From Prevotella sp. (GTDB lineage Bacteria > Bacteroidota > Bacteroidia > Bacteroidales > Bacteroidaceae), in the NCBI GenBank assembly GCA_016291595.1, contig JAEEXN010000010.1:1-52004 (forward strand): a stretch of 52,004 bases of DNA, in the 5' to 3' direction. Under the pieces are notes generated by a model. The model saw only the letters and a list, made by a program, of their open reading frames with translations. It did not search any database and was not told where the DNA came from. The position numbers and the translations under genes were made by a program. This document shows positions 33,983 to 42,272 of the stretch, in pieces (within the stretch, counting starts at the first letter, position 1; each line of letters starts with the position of its first letter).

Positions 33983-35206
33983 TTACATAAGTTCCATAAA
34001 CTGGGTGTAATCAATCCATATTTTGATTTTCAACACATCACAAACCTTTAAAATGGTTTCTGCTGCAAAGATGATGGCACCTGTCTCATGGGCAGAGGTG
34101 TTTGGAAGGTTGCCAAAGTTCTCAACACGGACACGCAGATACTCTACACCATTATTCTTTAGGAATGCGCTTAAGTTATTTGTATTTGCTGCCGGAACGG
34201 CATCATCGGATTTATTATGAACAAGGATAATATGGTCATCAGAACGCGGAGACCAGCCCTTGCAAAGGTTGTCTTGTTCAAATACTTCCATGAAGCGTTT
34301 CGAGAGGTTGGAATTGATATCGAGTACTTCTGCCGTGCACCAGTCTGACAGCTTTTTAGAGCCAATCTTTTTATCTATCTGGTCGCTAGTGTATTGTTTG
34401 CTATATATCCATTCGTCTATATGATTGAGCAGTGGCTCCTTAAAAAGACTATTTAGTGGAATACCAAGTTTACCATATTCATTATAAGCAAGCAACACAC
34501 TAACAACACTGCTTGGCATTGTTGTCTCACCTGAGATGATAAACTGCCGATAGGTTTCAGGAATGTCGTATGAACCGCCTCCAGCAAAGGTATATGTAAT
34601 GTGAATGTCGGGATACTGCTGATTAACAAGTCTTACGACGGCAATAGCTGTTTGGGCTCCTTGGGAGTAGCCTGTGTTGAAGAGAATATCGTCCCATGTG
34701 TATCCTTTATCTGCTAATAACTTTTTGGCGGACATGAGAGCGTCAACACTTGCCTGAGCATTCACTGAGGAGATGCAATATGCTTGATGCATGTTCTCTG
34801 TGATGCCAAAGCCATAATAGTCGGGAGATATTGTGATGAGCCCGCTACCAGTGATGAATTTCTGTACGCCAAGTTCGCCTCGCGACGGACATTGGTCGGC
34901 ACGGCAGACTGTGTAGTGGTTGTAAAGCATGAGTCCACGTGCTTTACTGCCAGTCTTAATCTCGTCACCAATAGTAATAGTGGCTGAGAGAGTAATGGGT
35001 TCACCATAAGGGTCGGTGGAAGAATATTCGAAGTTGTAGGCTGTGGTTTTGTCTTTCTCGTAGCGGATAGTATCAGTAAAATGTGCCTCGGTGATTCGTG
35101 GCTGTTCACTACCGATGTTGACTTCTTCGTCGCTGCTGCATGAGTTCAACGTGCTGGCATAGAGGAGAATGCCGCCTATGAGCCATAAGGCGTTTGTCTT
35201 TCTCAT
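33983..35206 (-). CDS. Alpha/beta-hydrolase lipoprotein, secretory-lipase-like
   Basis: 407 residues. The N-terminus has a signal sequence with a lipobox ending in Asn-Ser-Cys (about residue 23), followed by SSDEE, as in exported Bacteroidetes lipoproteins. The body is an alpha/beta hydrolase resembling the secretory lipase (LIP) family: the nucleophile elbow is GYSQGAQTA, with candidate Asp in NKSDDAVPAAN and His in TSAHETGAI. It probably hydrolyses esters at the cell surface or in the periplasm; the natural substrate is unknown. The ATG at 35206 (MRKTNALW) is used; upstream codons are AU-rich leader. It has its own -7 box and is separated from the efflux operon by 196 nt. Confidence 0.82.
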   Translation of the reverse strand: MRKTNALWLIGGILLYASTLNSCSSDEEVNIGSEQPRITEAHFTDTIRYEKDKTTAYNFEYSSTDPYGEPITLSATITIGDEIKTGSKARGLMLYNHYTVCRADQCPSRGELGVQKFITGSGLITISPDYYGFGITENMHQAYCISSVNAQASVDALMSAKKLLADKGYTWDDILFNTGYSQGAQTAIAVVRLVNQQYPDIHITYTFAGGGSYDIPETYRQFIISGETTMPSSVVSVLLAYNEYGKLGIPLNSLFKEPLLNHIDEWIYSKQYTSDQIDKKIGSKKLSDWCTAEVLDINSNLSKRFMEVFEQDNLCKGWSPRSDDHIILVHNKSDDAVPAANTNNLSAFLKNNGVEYLRVRVENFGNLPNTSAHETGAIIFAAETILKVCDVLKIKIWIDYTQFMELM

Positions 35207-35259
35207 CGTTTTTATTGTATGTATATTATATATAATGTGTATGATTGTTGAAAACAATG

Positions 35260-35267
35260 CAAATCTA
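35260..35267 (-). promoter_or_regulatory. -7 box of the hydrolase lipoprotein gene
   Basis: The minus strand reads TAGATTTG, 53 nt before the ATG at 35206. Confidence 0.45.
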
Positions 35268-35373
35268 GCATTTTTTCATGAAATGATGAAATGAAAGGTG
35301 TTTTTTTAATAAAAAACTTCATTCACAAAGAAAGAAACAAGCTTCTTTCTTTCGCTTTTATGTAGAAATTTCG

Positions 35374-35381
35374 TACTTTTG
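35374..35381 (+). promoter_or_regulatory. -7 box of recR
   Basis: TACTTTTG, 15 nt before the recR ATG at 35397, so the leader is about 10 nt. Confidence 0.5.
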
Positions 35382-35396
35382 CGCACAAAGAATCAT

Positions 35397-36008
35397 ATGG
35401 CACAACAATATCCCTCACAACTATTGGAAAAGGCAGTGGCAGAGTTTGCCAAGCTTCCGGGCATCGGTCGTAAGACTGCTCTTCGGCTGGTTCTTCACAT
35501 GCTCCGACGTGAGGATGAGGAAGTTGAGAAGTTTGCGACTTCTGTCAGCAGATTAAAAAAGGAAGTAAAGTATTGCCGCGTGTGCCATAATATTAGCGAC
35601 ACAGAGATATGCCCTATATGTTCAGATCCGAGAAGGGATGCGGGGACGGTATGTGTCGTAGAGAATGTTCAAGACGTAATGGCTATCGAGAATACGCAAC
35701 AGTATCATGGTCTCTATCATGTGCTGGGTGGCATTATCTCACCAATGGATGGTATAGGACCAGGCGACATCGAGATAGACTCGCTTGTTGAGCGGGTGGC
35801 GCATGGTGGCATAAAGGAGGTGATATTGGCCCTGAGTTCCACGATGGAGGGTGATACGACAAACTTCTATATCTTTCGCAAACTGGCCGATTCGGATGTG
35901 AAAATTACGGTTATTGCCAGAGGCATCAGCGTGGGCGACGAGATTGAGTATACCGATGAGGTTACGTTAGGGCGTTCTATTCTGAACAGGACTGAGTTCA
36001 GAGTGTAA
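35397..36008 (+). CDS. recR: Recombination mediator RecR
   Basis: 203 residues, standard length. RecR with RecO and RecF loads RecA at single-stranded gaps. It shows the helix-hairpin-helix [20 protein letters not shown], the zinc finger [16 protein letters not shown], and the Toprim domain ([14 protein letters not shown], then [18 protein letters not shown]). The ATG at 35397 ([14 protein letters not shown]) is the usual N-terminus; the TTG further upstream is part of the promoter. It is followed by a 7-nt repeat tract. Confidence 0.95.
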   Translation: MAQQYPSQLLEKAVAEFAKLPGIGRKTALRLVLHMLRREDEEVEKFATSVSRLKKEVKYCRVCHNISDTEICPICSDPRRDAGTVCVVENVQDVMAIENTQQYHGLYHVLGGIISPMDGIGPGDIEIDSLVERVAHGGIKEVILALSSTMEGDTTNFYIFRKLADSDVKITVIARGISVGDEIEYTDEVTLGRSILNRTEFRV

Positions 36009-36010
36009 TA

Positions 36011-36087
36011 GAGTTGTGAGTTATGAGTCTGGAGTAATGAGTTACGATGATAGAGTTATGCTCTATGATTCTGGAATAATGAGTTAT
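36011..36087. repeat. Eleven-unit heptamer array
   Basis: Eleven consecutive 7-nt units, each beginning with G: GAGTTGT, GAGTTAT, GAGTCTG, GAGTAAT, GAGTTAC, GATGATA, GAGTTAT, GCTCTAT, GATTCTG, GAATAAT, GAGTTAT. The array starts 2 nt after the recR stop. Decayed units may continue to about 36120. The GCTCTAT-GATTCTG pair resembles the core of the repeats at 5133-5195. Confidence 0.85.
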
Positions 36088-36163
36088 TAACAAACTCGTA
36101 AATAACTATGATTCTGCACTCTTAAATAATAAGATAAATACTTCAAACTATCAATTAGGGATT

Positions 36164-36589
36164 ATGAAGCGGACACAAAAGATATTGATTGCAGAGTTGT
36201 TGACGGCAATTGTTGTATGTGCACTTGCTGTGATTCTCTTTGAAACCAATACGCTTGAGGCTGGATGTTGGGCAGAGAATAAGCAACTGGAGTTTGTGTT
36301 GTTGACGGTGATGGAGCTGGTGGTGTTGTGTATGATACCACTTTCGCTAAAATTGTTTAAGTTCCAAGCCGTTCACAAGAAATTGACAGAGAACCCTGCA
36401 AGAGAACTCTTGCGTTGGGGAACGTTAAGGATGATGCTATTGGCAGCCCCCTTAGTGATGTGCACCATTTTCTATTATCTGTTTTTCATGAAGCCAGCAT
36501 TCTGTTATCTGGCTATTATTCTGCTTTTGTGTATCTTGTTTATTGTTCCCACGATGAATAGATGTAAAGCTGAAACGTCATTGAATTGA
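36164..36589 (+). CDS. Small integral membrane protein, unknown function
   Basis: 141 residues with four likely membrane helices: about 8-26, 43-64, 88-108 and 112-131, with short charged loops (HKKLTENPARELLRW in the middle). I do not recognise a family. Its stop codon overlaps the start of a glycosyltransferase gene (TTGA), so it is translationally coupled to it; a role in envelope glycan synthesis, for example lipid or sugar-precursor handling, would fit but is only inferred. Confidence 0.75.
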   Translation: MKRTQKILIAELLTAIVVCALAVILFETNTLEAGCWAENKQLEFVLLTVMELVVLCMIPLSLKLFKFQAVHKKLTENPARELLRWGTLRMMLLAAPLVMCTIFYYLFFMKPAFCYLAIILLLCILFIVPTMNRCKAETSLN

Positions 36590-37722
36590 AACTGACGGTT
36601 ATCATAGTAAACTATAATGTGAAATACTATCTGGAGCAGTGTCTCACAAGTGTGCGTCGGTCCATCGAAGGCATCGATGGAGAAGTTGTTGTGGTGGATA
36701 ACCACTCGCGTGATGGTTCTGTGGAGTATTTGAAAGAGCGTTTTCCCGATGTAAGGTTCATTGAAAGCAATCATAACCTGGGTTTTGCACGTGCTAATAA
36801 TCTGGCTATCAGACAGAGTGGAGCAGAGTATGTGTTGTTACTGAACCCTGATACGCTTGTTGGTGAGCATACTTTCAGAGATGTACTGGAGTTTATGGAC
36901 GAACATCCTAAAGCAGGGGCCGCTGGTGTTCAGATGTTGAAGACAAATGGTGAGAAAGCAAAAGAATCGCGTAGGGGATTGCCAACACCAATGACAGCTT
37001 TCTACAAGATGACGGGGCTCTGTGAACGGTTTCCAAAACACCAGAAGTTAGGACATTATTATATGGGTTACCTGCCTTGGGACAAGCCAGCAAAGATTGA
37101 GGTGATTAGTGGAGCATTCATGATGATACGGAGAAGTGTTCTTGACACGGTTGGACTTCTCGACGAAGATTTCTTTATGTATGGTGAGGATATCGACCTT
37201 TCCTACCGTATCCTGAAAACCGGCTATGAGAACTGGTATGTACCTGAAAAGATTCTGCACTACAAAGGAGAGAGTACCGAGAAGTCTTCGTTCCGTTATG
37301 TGCATGTGTTCTATAAGGCAATGCTTATCTTTTTTCGCAAACATTATGGCTCAATTGGTTTATGGTTGAGCATTCCCATCCGTGCAGCTATTTATGGCAA
37401 GGCTTTTACCGACTTGGCAAGAATGAAGATGCGCAAACTGAAAAAGCGACTGGGATTTGTTGAACATAAGAAAGACGATGAAGCCACATTTATTTTCGAC
37501 GGTTCTGAGCAGATGAGACAGGAATGTATTTTGCTTGCAAGACGGAAAGGCTTATCATGTGAAATAAGGGGGAACGAGTTTGTCTACCATGTCTACGATA
37601 TGGACAGTTGGTGTTATGCTGATATCTTCAATGATTTGGCCAATCATGAAGGTGCTTATTTAATAGGCACATACAGTTCGGCTTCAAGAGTACTGATAAC
37701 AGATAAGGAGGTGTATGTATGA
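36586..37722 (+). CDS. Family 2 glycosyltransferase
   Basis: 378 residues of GT2 (rhamnosyltransferase-like). MKLTVIIVNYNVKYYLEQCL is the typical nucleotide-sugar-binding start, followed by VVDNHSRDGS, LLLNPDT (DxD-like), VISGAFMMIRRSVL and FFMYGEDIDLSYRI. The catalytic part covers about 1-285; the last 80 residues form a separate small domain. The only start consistent with this N-terminus is a TTG at 36586 that overlaps the stop of the preceding gene. It probably adds a sugar to an O-antigen, capsule or lipid. The downstream acetyltransferase overlaps by 4 nt (ATGA). Confidence 0.9.
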   Translation: MKLTVIIVNYNVKYYLEQCLTSVRRSIEGIDGEVVVVDNHSRDGSVEYLKERFPDVRFIESNHNLGFARANNLAIRQSGAEYVLLLNPDTLVGEHTFRDVLEFMDEHPKAGAAGVQMLKTNGEKAKESRRGLPTPMTAFYKMTGLCERFPKHQKLGHYYMGYLPWDKPAKIEVISGAFMMIRRSVLDTVGLLDEDFFMYGEDIDLSYRILKTGYENWYVPEKILHYKGESTEKSSFRYVHVFYKAMLIFFRKHYGSIGLWLSIPIRAAIYGKAFTDLARMKMRKLKKRLGFVEHKKDDEATFIFDGSEQMRQECILLARRKGLSCEIRGNEFVYHVYDMDSWCYADIFNDLANHEGAYLIGTYSSASRVLITDKEVYV

Positions 37723-38228
37723 ATAAGCCAATTGTTAGTTTGAGGGCAATAGAGCCAGAGGATCTTAATATACTGTATCAGATTGAGAATGACGAGGAAT
37801 TGTGGGATGTCGGTGTTACAAATGTGCCTTACTCACGTTATACACTCCACAATTATATTGCCCAAAGTGCGGGTGATATATATTCAGACCGGCAGGTGAG
37901 ACTGATGATTGAAAACGAAACACGAGAGATTATCGGCATTGTAGATATTGTTAACTTTAATCCGCAGCATCTTAGAGCTGAGATAGGAATCGTAATTCAA
38001 AAGCCTTGGCGAAATAAGCATTATGCAACAGCAACATTGGACAAATTGGTTAATTATGCACAGAAGGTGCTCCATCTGCACCAGTTGTACGCATGCATTG
38101 CATCAAGCAATGAGGTGTCGTTGGCACTTTTTAAAAACTGTGGTTTCCAGCGCTCTGCAATATTGCGAGAATGGCTATTTGATGGCTATCAATACCACGA
38201 TGTCGTACTTGTGCAAAAAAAAATATAA
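37719..38228 (+). CDS. GNAT-family N-acetyltransferase
   Basis: 169 residues of the RimJ/RimL-like GNAT family: SLRAIEPEDLNILYQIENDEE at the N-terminus, IGIVDIVNFNPQHLRAEIGIVI in the central sheet, a degenerate acetyl-CoA loop (KPWRNKHYATATL), and SNEVSLALFKNCGFQRSAILREWLFDGYQYHDVVLVQKKI at the C-terminus. The acceptor may be a sugar amine, a small amine or a protein. It is coupled to the glycosyltransferase by an ATGA overlap. The tRNA-Asp promoter begins 17 bp after the stop. Confidence 0.88.
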   Translation: MNKPIVSLRAIEPEDLNILYQIENDEELWDVGVTNVPYSRYTLHNYIAQSAGDIYSDRQVRLMIENETREIIGIVDIVNFNPQHLRAEIGIVIQKPWRNKHYATATLDKLVNYAQKVLHLHQLYACIASSNEVSLALFKNCGFQRSAILREWLFDGYQYHDVVLVQKKI

Positions 38229-38244
38229 AAAAGTCAGTTGAAAG

Positions 38245-38276
38245 TTTGCGGAATAGAAAAAATATTCATACCTTTG
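38245..38276 (+). promoter_or_regulatory. Promoter of the tRNA-Asp pair
   Basis: TTTG at 38245-38248, 20 nt, TACCTTTG at 38269-38276. The layout and the spacer start (CGGAATAG / CATAGCTC) parallel the tRNA-Pro promoter. Confidence 0.75.
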
Positions 38277-38325
38277 CAACCGCAAATCAGTAATCGGCCT
38301 TTAGCCGCCTCTAAATGAGGATCAT

Positions 38326-38399
38326 GGTGCGTTAGTTCAGTAGGTTAGAATGCCTGCCTGTCACGCAGGAGGTCACGAGTTCGAGTCTCGTACGCACCG
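38326..38399 (+). tRNA. tRNA-Asp (anticodon GTC), copy 1
   Basis: 74 nt. Acceptor arms GGTGCGT and ACGCACC pair fully; anticodon arm CCTGC - CTGTCAC - GCAGG gives GTC. T arm GAGTTCGAGTCTC. Discriminator G; CCA not encoded. A substrate class for Tgt, whose gene is also in the window. Confidence 0.96.
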
Positions 38400-38417
38400 C
38401 TTGAACACTACTGATTT

Positions 38418-38491
38418 GGTGCGTTAGTTCAGTAGGTTAGAATGCCTGCCTGTCACGCAGGAGGTCACGAGTTCGAGTCTCGTACGCACCG
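38418..38491 (+). tRNA. tRNA-Asp (anticodon GTC), copy 2
   Basis: Identical in all 74 bases to copy 1, 18 nt downstream, on the same transcript. The two bases after it (CA) differ from those after copy 1 (CT), so the tRNA duplication ends there. Confidence 0.96.
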
Positions 38492-38492
38492 C

Positions 38493-38529
38493 AAACGAGG
38501 AAAAGCTAGCTTTTCCTCGTTTCGTTTAT
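38493..38529 (+). terminator. Terminator of the tRNA-Asp pair
   Basis: A perfect 15-bp inverted repeat (AAACGAGGAAAAGCT / AGCTTTTCCTCGTTT, 38493-38522) followed by a T-rich run. Confidence 0.85.
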
Positions 38530-38530
38530 T

Positions 38531-38681
38531 ATGTGCGAACGTACAGGACGTAGAGAAAACCTGTATAAATTAGGAGCTACTGTTACTGGAGAACTTTACT
38601 ATAGGCATTTCAGAAGAGTTCGATGAAAAAGGATGGCAAGATGTCGTCCTCTGTCTGCAAAATACCATAAAGAATATATAG
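38531..38681 (+). pseudogene. Possible decayed small reading frame
   Basis: An ATG at 38531 opens 31 codons (MCERTGRRENLYKLGATVTG...) that stop at 38626, while another frame from 38574 to 38681 reads as a plausible protein tail (ISEEFDEKGWQDVVLCLQ) without a start. The two overlap in different frames, which fits a small gene broken by a frameshift. I do not recognise either part and chance is possible. Confidence 0.25.
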
Positions 38682-38691
38682 CGAAGAGGAA

Positions 38692-38766
38692 AGGTACGAT
38701 AGTATAAGTTTAGGTCATATGTTTATGAAATGATGTTAATTAAACCTGTCTTATACTATCGTACCT
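38692..38766. repeat. 75-bp element with perfect 17-bp terminal inverted repeats
   Basis: AGGTACGATAGTATAAG (38692-38708) is repeated inverted at 38750-38766; inside, AGGT and ACCT can extend the stem after a 3/2-nt bulge. The centre is AT-rich and codes for nothing. It ends 10 bp before the GH3 stop codon. It may be a terminator-like hairpin for that gene or a small MITE-like insertion. Confidence 0.65.
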
Positions 38767-38776
38767 ACATACATTA

Positions 38777-41107
38777 TCAATCTATATTGGGAGATTCCCA
38801 TTTTTTTGTCTCTGAGCAATAGATACGAACGGATTGATTGCCCACTTTTAGAATAAAATCTCCTTCCTCAAGAATCCATTTATTGTCTGTCCCGACAAAG
38901 GCTAGGTTTTTAGCTGGTAGGGAGAAGGTGACAGTCTTACGCTCACCGGGTAGGAGCTCTACTTTGGCAAAGTCTCTCAGCCGGCGATTGTCGGGAACTA
39001 TCGAGGCAACAAGGTCGCTCGAGTAGAGCAGTACAGGCTCCTTTCCTGCACGGCTGCCAGCATTACGCACGTCTACTCTAACGGTAATCTCATCGTCGGC
39101 AGTAAAAGTTTTTTTGTCAACGCGCAGATTACTATAATCGAATGTGGTGTAGCTGATTCCATAACCAAAAGGCCATTGTAAGGACACTTTAGCGTCGTAG
39201 TTGTAGGCACCGGCCATAGTTCCAACTTCTTCGCTAACCTTGTAATCGTAGTTCGCTAGTGAGTTAATCTCGCGTGGGTAAGTGTATGGCATCTTGGCCG
39301 AGAAATTAGCTTCGCCTGCAAGCAAGTTAGCAAGTGCGTCTGCACCATAGTTACCAGGTAGGAAGATGTGAACCACAGCTTTAGCCAATGGCTCAATATC
39401 AGCTATGAGTCGTGGACGACCCTCATTCAGAATCAATACTATAGGCTTGCCCGTGGCGGCCAGTTGTTTTACGAGATTGCGCTGGTTTTCCGACAACCAT
39501 AGGTCTGTCAGATTGCCTGGTGTCTCACAATAACTATTCTCGCCAATGCATGCGACAATCACGTCTGCTCCTTCTGCAGCTGCTACCGCCTTCTCAAACT
39601 CAGGTGCATTTTCCTCGTAGTAGGCACCTTGCTCGTTGTAGGTTACACCCTGTTCAAGGATAATATTCTCTTTACCATACTTGTTGCAAAGTGCCTCATA
39701 GATAGTGTTATACTTTTCGGATAGGTCTTCTGCCTTTGATCCTTGCCATGTATAGGTCCAACCACCGTTCAGACAACGCATCTGATTGGCGTTAGGCCCT
39801 GTCAGCAGAATCTTTGTCCCTTTGGAAAGTGGTAGTAAACCGCCCTCGTTCTTCAGCAAAACCTGAGCCTCCTCGGCTGCTTGTATAGCCTTCTGTGCGA
39901 ACTCCTCACAACCAAATTTCTCATATCCTTTGCCGCCAGTGTTCGGGTTCTCAAACAATCCCAAGCGGTATTTCACACGCAAAATACGGCGGGCAGCATC
40001 GTCAATTCGCTCCATTGCCACCTTACCTTCTTCTACCAACTGTTTAAGCAGAATGCAAAAGTCGACGCTATAAGGATCCATAGACATATCAATACCAGCA
40101 TTGATTGCGATGCGAATAGCATCTTTTTTGTCTTTGGCCACGCGCTCACGAGTAAATAAATTGTTAATATCTGCCCAGTCGGTGACAATCATGCCGTCCC
40201 ATTGCAAATCTTCTTTCAGCCATTTTGTTAAGTATTTGTAGCTAGCATGTAGAGGCACTCCATTGATGCTGGCAGAGTTGACCATTACGGTGAGGGCACC
40301 TGCTTGAATGGCAGCTTTGAATGGCTCAAAGTATTTCTCACGAAGCATCTGTGGGGATATGTATGCAGGTGTGCGGTCTTTGCCTGAAAATGGTGCACCA
40401 TAAGCAAAATAGTGTTTAACACAGGTCGCCACATTGTATTTGCCTAGATGGTTGGGGTCATCGCCTTGATAACCTTGTACCTCGGCCTCAGCCATCCGTG
40501 CATTGACGATAGCATCCTCTCCAAAACTTTCCCATATGCGGCTCCATCGTGGGTCACGGCCTAAATCAAGTACGGGGTTATACACCCATGGACAGTTGCC
40601 CGCACGACTCTCATAAGCTGTAATCTCGGCCATGGTTTTAGCTAATGATGTGTTGAAAGAGGCTGCAAGGTTGATTGGTTGGGGGAACATAGTGCCTGCT
40701 TGCGTATATGTAACGCCGTGATTATGGTCAAGACCATATATGTCTGGGATGCCAATATACTTCATTGATTTCTTCTGAATCAGCCTAATCCAGTACTGCC
40801 ATTCATCAATGGTGGCCGCCCTTGTGCCAGGTGCATTCAGGATAGAACCTATCTTATATTTAGATATAATTGTGTCAAGCATGGTTTCGTTTAATTGCCA
40901 CTTACCAGCCTCGTCATACTTTCCCATGATGTCGAGATTCAACTCAAGCATCTGGCCGATTTTCTCATCGAGCGACATCTTGGCAAGTTTCTTTTCTATC
41001 TTCGCCTCCAGTTCTGCATCATATTGAATAGCTGGTCTCTGAGCGTTTAGTGTTGCATGTGTCATGACAACAGCGATTAGCAATGTAATAATCAGTTTAC
41101 TTTTCAT
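38777..41107 (-). CDS. bglX: GH3 family beta-glucosidase, exported
   Basis: 776 residues with a signal peptide (about 1-22, ending LNAQ), so periplasmic or surface-bound. Domains: GH3 N-terminal barrel (about 30-370; [24 protein letters not shown], and the nucleophile Asp in [12 protein letters not shown]), GH3 C-terminal alpha/beta sandwich (about 410-640; [30 protein letters not shown]), and a C-terminal fibronectin III-like domain (about 680-765; [25 protein letters not shown]). It hydrolyses terminal beta-glucosides or related xylosides; with the GH5 enzyme 32 kb away it fits beta-glucan use, though not a linked operon. Single gene. Confidence 0.92.
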   Translation of the reverse strand: MKSKLIITLLIAVVMTHATLNAQRPAIQYDAELEAKIEKKLAKMSLDEKIGQMLELNLDIMGKYDEAGKWQLNETMLDTIISKYKIGSILNAPGTRAATIDEWQYWIRLIQKKSMKYIGIPDIYGLDHNHGVTYTQAGTMFPQPINLAASFNTSLAKTMAEITAYESRAGNCPWVYNPVLDLGRDPRWSRIWESFGEDAIVNARMAEAEVQGYQGDDPNHLGKYNVATCVKHYFAYGAPFSGKDRTPAYISPQMLREKYFEPFKAAIQAGALTVMVNSASINGVPLHASYKYLTKWLKEDLQWDGMIVTDWADINNLFTRERVAKDKKDAIRIAINAGIDMSMDPYSVDFCILLKQLVEEGKVAMERIDDAARRILRVKYRLGLFENPNTGGKGYEKFGCEEFAQKAIQAAEEAQVLLKNEGGLLPLSKGTKILLTGPNANQMRCLNGGWTYTWQGSKAEDLSEKYNTIYEALCNKYGKENIILEQGVTYNEQGAYYEENAPEFEKAVAAAEGADVIVACIGENSYCETPGNLTDLWLSENQRNLVKQLAATGKPIVLILNEGRPRLIADIEPLAKAVVHIFLPGNYGADALANLLAGEANFSAKMPYTYPREINSLANYDYKVSEEVGTMAGAYNYDAKVSLQWPFGYGISYTTFDYSNLRVDKKTFTADDEITVRVDVRNAGSRAGKEPVLLYSSDLVASIVPDNRRLRDFAKVELLPGERKTVTFSLPAKNLAFVGTDNKWILEEGDFILKVGNQSVRIYCSETKKWESPNID

Positions 41108-41141
41108 AATAATATGTATTGTTCTGTTTATTAATATTATG

Positions 41142-41172
41142 CAAAGATATGAATAAAATCACAATTGACAAA
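41142..41172 (-). promoter_or_regulatory. Promoter of the GH3 gene
   Basis: Minus strand: TTTG (41169-41172), 19 nt, TATCTTTG (41142-41149). Leader about 30 nt. Confidence 0.7.
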
Positions 41173-41252
41173 ATTTTTTGTAACGAATAGTGTTCTGTAT
41201 AAAGTTGCCTATAGTTTTTTTTGCTGCGCTAGCAATTTTGAGCGATATGGTG

Positions 41253-41282
41253 TTGGCGTTTCAACTATTTTGTTTACCTTTG
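41253..41282 (+). promoter_or_regulatory. Promoter of the glucosaminidase/LysM gene
   Basis: TTGG at 41253-41256, 18 nt, TACCTTTG at 41275-41282, 22 nt before the ATG. Confidence 0.55.
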
Positions 41283-41304
41283 TAGCGTTTTTTATGCAAA
41301 TGAG

Positions 41305-42222
41305 ATGAAAAAACATTTGATAACGCTGGCGTTGGTGTTACTGATTCCTGTATTGCTACTTGCTCAGGGTACTAACGCTCAGTATAGAATGTATGTGAAC
41401 CAATATAAGGATCTGGCCATCGAACAGATGCTTAAATACCATATTCCCGCTAGCATTACGCTCGCTCAAGGAATTCTTGAGAGTCGTGGTGGAATGAGCG
41501 ACCTGGCTTTAAAAGGTAACAACCATTTTGGCATTAAGTGCCATGATTGGACTGGGCCTACGATGCATCATGATGACGATGCTCTTGGAGAATGTTTCCG
41601 TGTGTATAATAATGCGCGTCAGAGCTACGAGGACCATAGTAAGTTTCTCTCAGGTCGTCAGCGCTATCGCAGTCTTTTTTCCCTTGATGTGAAAGACTAC
41701 CGTGGGTGGGCTAGAGGCTTGAAAAATTGCGGATACGCGACAAGCCCTACTTATGCAGAGTCGCTCATTAAACTTATTGAGACATATGACTTACATCAGT
41801 ATGATTATGCCAAAAGTTATGATAAGTTTATGGCAGACAAGGTGTCGAAAGACCGTCCTGCAGGAAGCGGTCAGTCACTTCACCCGATATACATATATAA
41901 TAAAAATTACTATCTAGTTGCGCGACAGGGTGACACCTTCAAGTCGATAGGAAAAGAGGTGAATATCTCATACCGCAAATTGGCTAAACATAATGAGCGC
42001 AACAAGAAAGACCTTCTTCGTGAGGGCGATATCGTATACCTGAAGAAGAAACAGACGAAAGCGCTGAAGCAGTTTAAGGGACATCCTCACATAGTAAGAG
42101 CAGGTGAGAGTATGTACCAAATTTCGCAAATGTATGGCATCAGATTAAAGAGTCTTTATGAGATGAATCGTCTGGAACCTGATTATCAGGTGAAAGTAGG
42201 AGATAGACTTATAGTCAGGTAG
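41305..42222 (+). CDS. Exported glucosaminidase with two LysM domains
   Basis: 305 residues. Signal peptide about 1-20 (ending LLAQ). A glucosaminidase-type (FlgJ/mannosyl-glycoprotein endo-beta-N-acetylglucosaminidase) domain spans about 28-170: PASITLAQGILESRGGMSDLA, NNHFGIKCHDW, then FRVYNNARQSYEDHSKFL. The Glu of ILESR is the likely catalytic residue. Two LysM repeats follow (about 197-250, YLVARQGDTFKSIGKEVNI; and 260-305, HIVRAGESMYQISQMYGI), which bind peptidoglycan. It likely cuts glycan strands during wall growth or division. It precedes the GH-like 10 gene on the same strand by 50 nt. Confidence 0.9.
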   Translation: MKKHLITLALVLLIPVLLLAQGTNAQYRMYVNQYKDLAIEQMLKYHIPASITLAQGILESRGGMSDLALKGNNHFGIKCHDWTGPTMHHDDDALGECFRVYNNARQSYEDHSKFLSGRQRYRSLFSLDVKDYRGWARGLKNCGYATSPTYAESLIKLIETYDLHQYDYAKSYDKFMADKVSKDRPAGSGQSLHPIYIYNKNYYLVARQGDTFKSIGKEVNISYRKLAKHNERNKKDLLREGDIVYLKKKQTKALKQFKGHPHIVRAGESMYQISQMYGIRLKSLYEMNRLEPDYQVKVGDRLIVR

Positions 42223-42272
42223 GGAGATTATATTTCTGAATTATTAATTCAAAATCATTTGAAAGAATAAAA

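Noticed and set aside
38326..38491. Duplicated tRNA-Asp as attachment-site duplication of an integrated element
   Set aside because: The copies are only 18 nt apart with nothing between, share one promoter and terminator, and both are intact, which is ordinary tandem duplication.
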